Shown: piece by piece, positions 61,055 through 63,523 of the stretch
Position numbering within the stretch: the stretch's first letter is position 1
How the letters are laid out: each line of letters begins with the position of its first letter
Origin: Ferrovibrio sp.
Lineage (GTDB): Bacteria > Pseudomonadota > Alphaproteobacteria > Ferrovibrionales > Ferrovibrionaceae
DNA: 63,523 bases
NCBI RefSeq assembly: GCF_025869515.1
Contig: NZ_JAOZVR010000062.1
Coordinates: 1 to 63,523, forward strand
Direction: 5' to 3'
The notes under the pieces: generated by a model
The model's input: the letters and a program-made list of their open reading frames with translations, nothing else
Databases searched by the model: none
Told to the model about the DNA's origin: nothing
Program-made: the position numbers and the translations under genes

Positions 61055-62080
61055 ATGTCCGCTCTGCTGACCTATTTCAGGCCAGATACCCGCACCGCCA
61101 GCGGCGCATTGCTGGCACCGGCACGCTGGCAGCCGCTGGAAATCCTGTTCTGGCTGTTCGCCGTGTCGCTGTTCTGGCTCGCCCCCAGCAAGGTGCTGCT
61201 GCTCAACGAGATCGCCATCCTGGCGCTGTTTGCCCTCTCGCTCGACCTGATCCTCGGCTATGCCGGCATCGTCTCGCTCGGCCATGGCGCCTTTTTCGGC
61301 CTCGGCGCCTATGTTGCCGGCCTGCTCGGCAAGCATGGCCTGCACGATCCGGTTGCCGGTCTGCTGATTTCCGGCGGCGTTGCCGCGCTGCTCGGTTTCG
61401 TCACCAGCTTCCTGGTGCTGCGCGGCTCGGATCTCACCAAGCTGATGGTCACGCTCGGCGTTGCCCTGATCCTGCGCGAACTGGCGAACAAGTTCAGCAC
61501 CATCACGGGTGGCGCCGATGGCCTCACCGGCGTCACCATGGGGCCGGTGCTCGGCCTGTTCGAATTCGATATCTTCGGCAAGACCGCCTATGCCTACAGC
61601 CTGGCGGTGCTGTTCATCCTGTTCTATATCGCGCGCCGGCTGGTCAATTCCCCCTATGGCCTGCTGTTGCGCGCCATCAAGGGCAACAGTCTGCGTGCCG
61701 GCGCCATGGGGGTGCCGACCAGCCTGCGGCTGGTCATCATCTACACCATCGCTGCCGGCTATGCCGGCATTGCCGGCGCCCTGCTGGCGCAGACCTCGCA
61801 ATTCGTTTCGCTCGATGTGCTGGATTTCCACCGCTCGGCCGATGTGCTGCTGGTGCTGGTGCTGGGCGGCAGCGGCCAGCTCTGGGGCGCGGTGGTCGGC
61901 GCCATCGCCTTCAAGATCATGTACGACTTCCTCGCTGCCATCACACCGCAATACTGGCAGTTCTGGGTCGGCCTCGTGCTGGTGCTGATCGTCCTGCTCG
62001 GCAAGGGCGGCATCCTCGGTTTCTATGGCGCCGGTCGCGACTGGCTCGCGAACCGTCTCGGAAAAGGCGGCGTCAGGTGA
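61055..62080 (+). CDS. Branched-chain amino acid-type ABC permease, LivM family
   Basis: 341 residues from ATG 61055, 7 bp after the livH-like stop; in-frame GTG 61031 and ATG 61037 are alternatives overlapping that gene. LivM markers: LLLNEIAILALFALSLDLIL, GYAGIVSLGHGAFFGLGAYV, LRGSDLTKLMVTLGVALILR and the coupling region RAIKGNSLRAGAMGVP. It is followed by the LivG-like ATPase with a GTGA overlap. Confidence 0.92.
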   Translation: MSALLTYFRPDTRTASGALLAPARWQPLEILFWLFAVSLFWLAPSKVLLLNEIAILALFALSLDLILGYAGIVSLGHGAFFGLGAYVAGLLGKHGLHDPVAGLLISGGVAALLGFVTSFLVLRGSDLTKLMVTLGVALILRELANKFSTITGGADGLTGVTMGPVLGLFEFDIFGKTAYAYSLAVLFILFYIARRLVNSPYGLLLRAIKGNSLRAGAMGVPTSLRLVIIYTIAAGYAGIAGALLAQTSQFVSLDVLDFHRSADVLLVLVLGGSGQLWGAVVGAIAFKIMYDFLAAITPQYWQFWVGLVLVLIVLLGKGGILGFYGAGRDWLANRLGKGGVR

Positions 62081-62832
62081 CCGCCGTGCTCGAGACACAA
62101 AGCCTGTGCAAGGCCTTCGGCGGCCTGATCGCCACCAATGATGTCAGCTTCAGCCTGCCTGCCGGCGCGCGCCATGCGCTGATCGGTCCGAATGGCGCGG
62201 GCAAGACCACGCTGGTCAACCTGCTGACCGGCGTGCTGCAGCCGACCTCGGGCCGCATCCTGCTGCAGGGCCGCGACATCACCGGCCTGCCGTCGCATAA
62301 GCGGGTCAAGCGCGGCCTGGCGCGTACTTTCCAGATCAATCAACTGTTCGCCGATCTCACGCCGCTGCAGACTCTCGTGCTGGCGATTGCCGAACGCGAG
62401 GATGCCGCCACCGGCTGGTGGCGGCCGGTTGGCCTGCGCCGCGATCTGATCGACGAGGCTGAGGCCCTGTTGCTGCAGCTTGGCCTGATCGATGTGCGCG
62501 ACCAGCGCACGGCCACCATCGCCTATGGCAAGCAGCGCCTGCTGGAAATCGCCGTCGCCCTGGCCGGCAAGCCCGCCGTGCTGCTGCTGGACGAACCCGC
62601 CGCCGGCGTGCCGGAGACGGAACGCCACCAGATCCTCGATGTGATCGCCCAGCTGCCGGCCTCGGTCACCCTGGTCTTGATCGAGCATGACATGCAGCTG
62701 GTTTTCCGCTTCGCCAGAACCATCTCGGTCCTGGTCAATGGCGGGCTGTTCATGGAGGGACCCGCCGCCGACATCGCCCGCGATCCGCGCGTGAAGAAGG
62801 TCTATCTCGGCGAGGAGCTGGTCGATGTCTGA
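62077..62832 (+). CDS. ABC transporter ATP-binding protein, LivG family
   Basis: 251 residues from GTG 62077, which overlaps the livM-like stop as GTGA. Walker A GPNGAGKTTLVNLLTG, a LivG-type signature TIAYGKQRLLEIAVAL, Walker B LLLDEPAAGVPETE and the switch LIEHDMQLVFRFA. The signature is a typical LivG variant and keeps the glycine that is missing in the LivG-like protein at 9208. It overlaps the LivF-like gene by 8 bp. Confidence 0.92.
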   Translation: MTAVLETQSLCKAFGGLIATNDVSFSLPAGARHALIGPNGAGKTTLVNLLTGVLQPTSGRILLQGRDITGLPSHKRVKRGLARTFQINQLFADLTPLQTLVLAIAEREDAATGWWRPVGLRRDLIDEAEALLLQLGLIDVRDQRTATIAYGKQRLLEIAVALAGKPAVLLLDEPAAGVPETERHQILDVIAQLPASVTLVLIEHDMQLVFRFARTISVLVNGGLFMEGPAADIARDPRVKKVYLGEELVDV

Positions 62833-63523
62833 GCTGCTCCCATCTGATCTTCTTATTGTCGCCGATCTGCGCGCCGGCTATGGCGAAGCCATCGTGCTGG
62901 ATGGCGTCAGCTTCAGCCTGGCTGCCGGCCAGTCCCTGGCGCTGCTCGGCCGCAACGGCGCCGGCAAGACCACGCTGATCAACACCCTGATCGGCGCCAC
63001 CCGCCATCGCGGCGGCCGGATCGGCCTGAACGGCGCGGATATCACCCACTATCGCTCCGACCGGCGCGCTGCCGCGGGCATCGGCTGGGTGCCGCAGGAA
63101 CGCAACATCTTCAAATCGCTGACGGTGGAGGAGAATCTCACCGCTGTGGCGCGGCCCGGTCCCTGGGGCGTCGCGCGTGTCTTCGAGATGTTTCCCCGCC
63201 TGGCCGAACGCCGCCGCAACATGGGCAACCAGCTGTCCGGCGGCGAACAGCAGATGCTGGCCGTCGGCCGTGCGCTGATGCTCAATCCCCGGCTGGTGCT
63301 GCTGGACGAGCCGCTGGAGGGCCTGGCGCCGATCATCGTCGAGGAACTGCTGGCGGCTCTACGCCGTATCACCCGTGAGGAGGGCCTGTCGGCCATCATC
63401 GTGGAACAGAATGCCCGCAAGCTGCTGCCGATCACCGACCGGGTGGTGGTGCTGGAGCGCGGCCCCATACAGCATTACGCCGCGAGCGCCCAAAAGCGCG
63501 ACGAAACGTCGAACATCGAGGCA
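62825..63523 (+). CDS. ABC transporter ATP-binding protein, LivF family, 3' end cut by window
   Basis: 233 codons from ATG 62825 are visible and the frame is still open at the last base, so the gene runs out of the window near its natural end (about 235-245 residues). Walker A GRNGAGKTTLINTLIG, the aromatic stacking and Q-loop region WVPQERNIFKSLTVEENL, signature LSGGEQQMLAV, Walker B LLDEPLEGLAP and VEQNARKLLPITD. It is the second ATPase of the van-linked Liv importer. Confidence 0.92.
   Translation, partial: MSELLPSDLLIVADLRAGYGEAIVLDGVSFSLAAGQSLALLGRNGAGKTTLINTLIGATRHRGGRIGLNGADITHYRSDRRAAAGIGWVPQERNIFKSLTVEENLTAVARPGPWGVARVFEMFPRLAERRRNMGNQLSGGEQQMLAVGRALMLNPRLVLLDEPLEGLAPIIVEELLAALRRITREEGLSAIIVEQNARKLLPITDRVVVLERGPIQHYAASAQKRDETSNIEA

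Overview
The window is 63.5 kb of GC-rich DNA, densely coding, with short or overlapping gene junctions and no visible transposase, integrase, tRNA, rRNA or CRISPR array. Gene content and protein style suggest an alphaproteobacterium of the soil or rhizosphere type: a phosphonate monoester hydrolase very like the rhizobial enzyme, FCD-type GntR regulators, many ABC importers, and vanillate and 4-hydroxybenzoate catabolism. I cannot name the genus, nor say whether this is chromosome or megaplasmid. The window is essentially a catabolic and scavenging island: seven ABC importers (three oligopeptide-type, two branched-chain amino acid/Liv-type, two SsuABC/NitT-type), each packed with enzymes that would process its cargo.

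Layout. (A) 2-4721, plus: the end of an oligopeptide-type importer (ATPase, two permeases), then a glycerophosphodiester phosphodiesterase and a formylglycine-type phosphonate monoester/phosphodiester hydrolase. (B) 4849-13473: a minus-strand AraC regulator, divergent from a Liv importer operon that runs on into an aldehyde dehydrogenase, an SDR and a cupin resembling 2,4'-dihydroxyacetophenone dioxygenase. (C) 13476-15732, minus: an aldehyde dehydrogenase and an atypical SDR. (D) 15863-26360, plus: a small unknown protein, an SsuABC-type importer, an orphan Rieske oxygenase, a cupin, an SDR, an alpha/beta hydrolase, an IclR regulator, a ThDP enzyme, an aspartate-dehydrogenase homologue and an extradiol (VOC) dioxygenase. 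This looks like a complete but unassigned aromatic pathway. (E) 26365-33171, minus: a class II aldolase, an oligopeptide-type importer with fused ATPases, and a 2-hydroxyacid dehydrogenase.

(F) 33291-39389, plus: a GntR regulator, an acetylpolyamine-amidohydrolase-like deacylase, a ureidoglycolate lyase, a diaminopropionate ammonia-lyase, an N-carbamoyl amino acid hydrolase, an AtzG-like small protein and an amidase. (G) 39538-45111, plus: a third oligopeptide-type importer behind a near-perfect sigma-54 promoter, so F and G together look like a nitrogen-scavenging unit. (H) 45115-55798: pobA with a divergent AraC (PobR-like) regulator, a lone acyl-CoA dehydrogenase, a cyanuric acid amidohydrolase/barbiturase-family enzyme, a VOC protein plus SsuABC-type importer plus FAD monooxygenase operon, and a converging amidase. 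(I) 55980-63523, plus: vanA - gntR - vanB followed by a second Liv importer that leaves the window.

How the parts may work together: vanAB and pobA both yield protocatechuate, and the dihydroxyacetophenone-dioxygenase-like cupin would yield 4-hydroxybenzoate, the substrate of PobA. No protocatechuate ring-cleavage genes are present, so that step must lie elsewhere. A recurring structural theme is a GC-rich stem-loop placed exactly between the substrate-binding-protein gene and the first permease gene in four of the importer operons.
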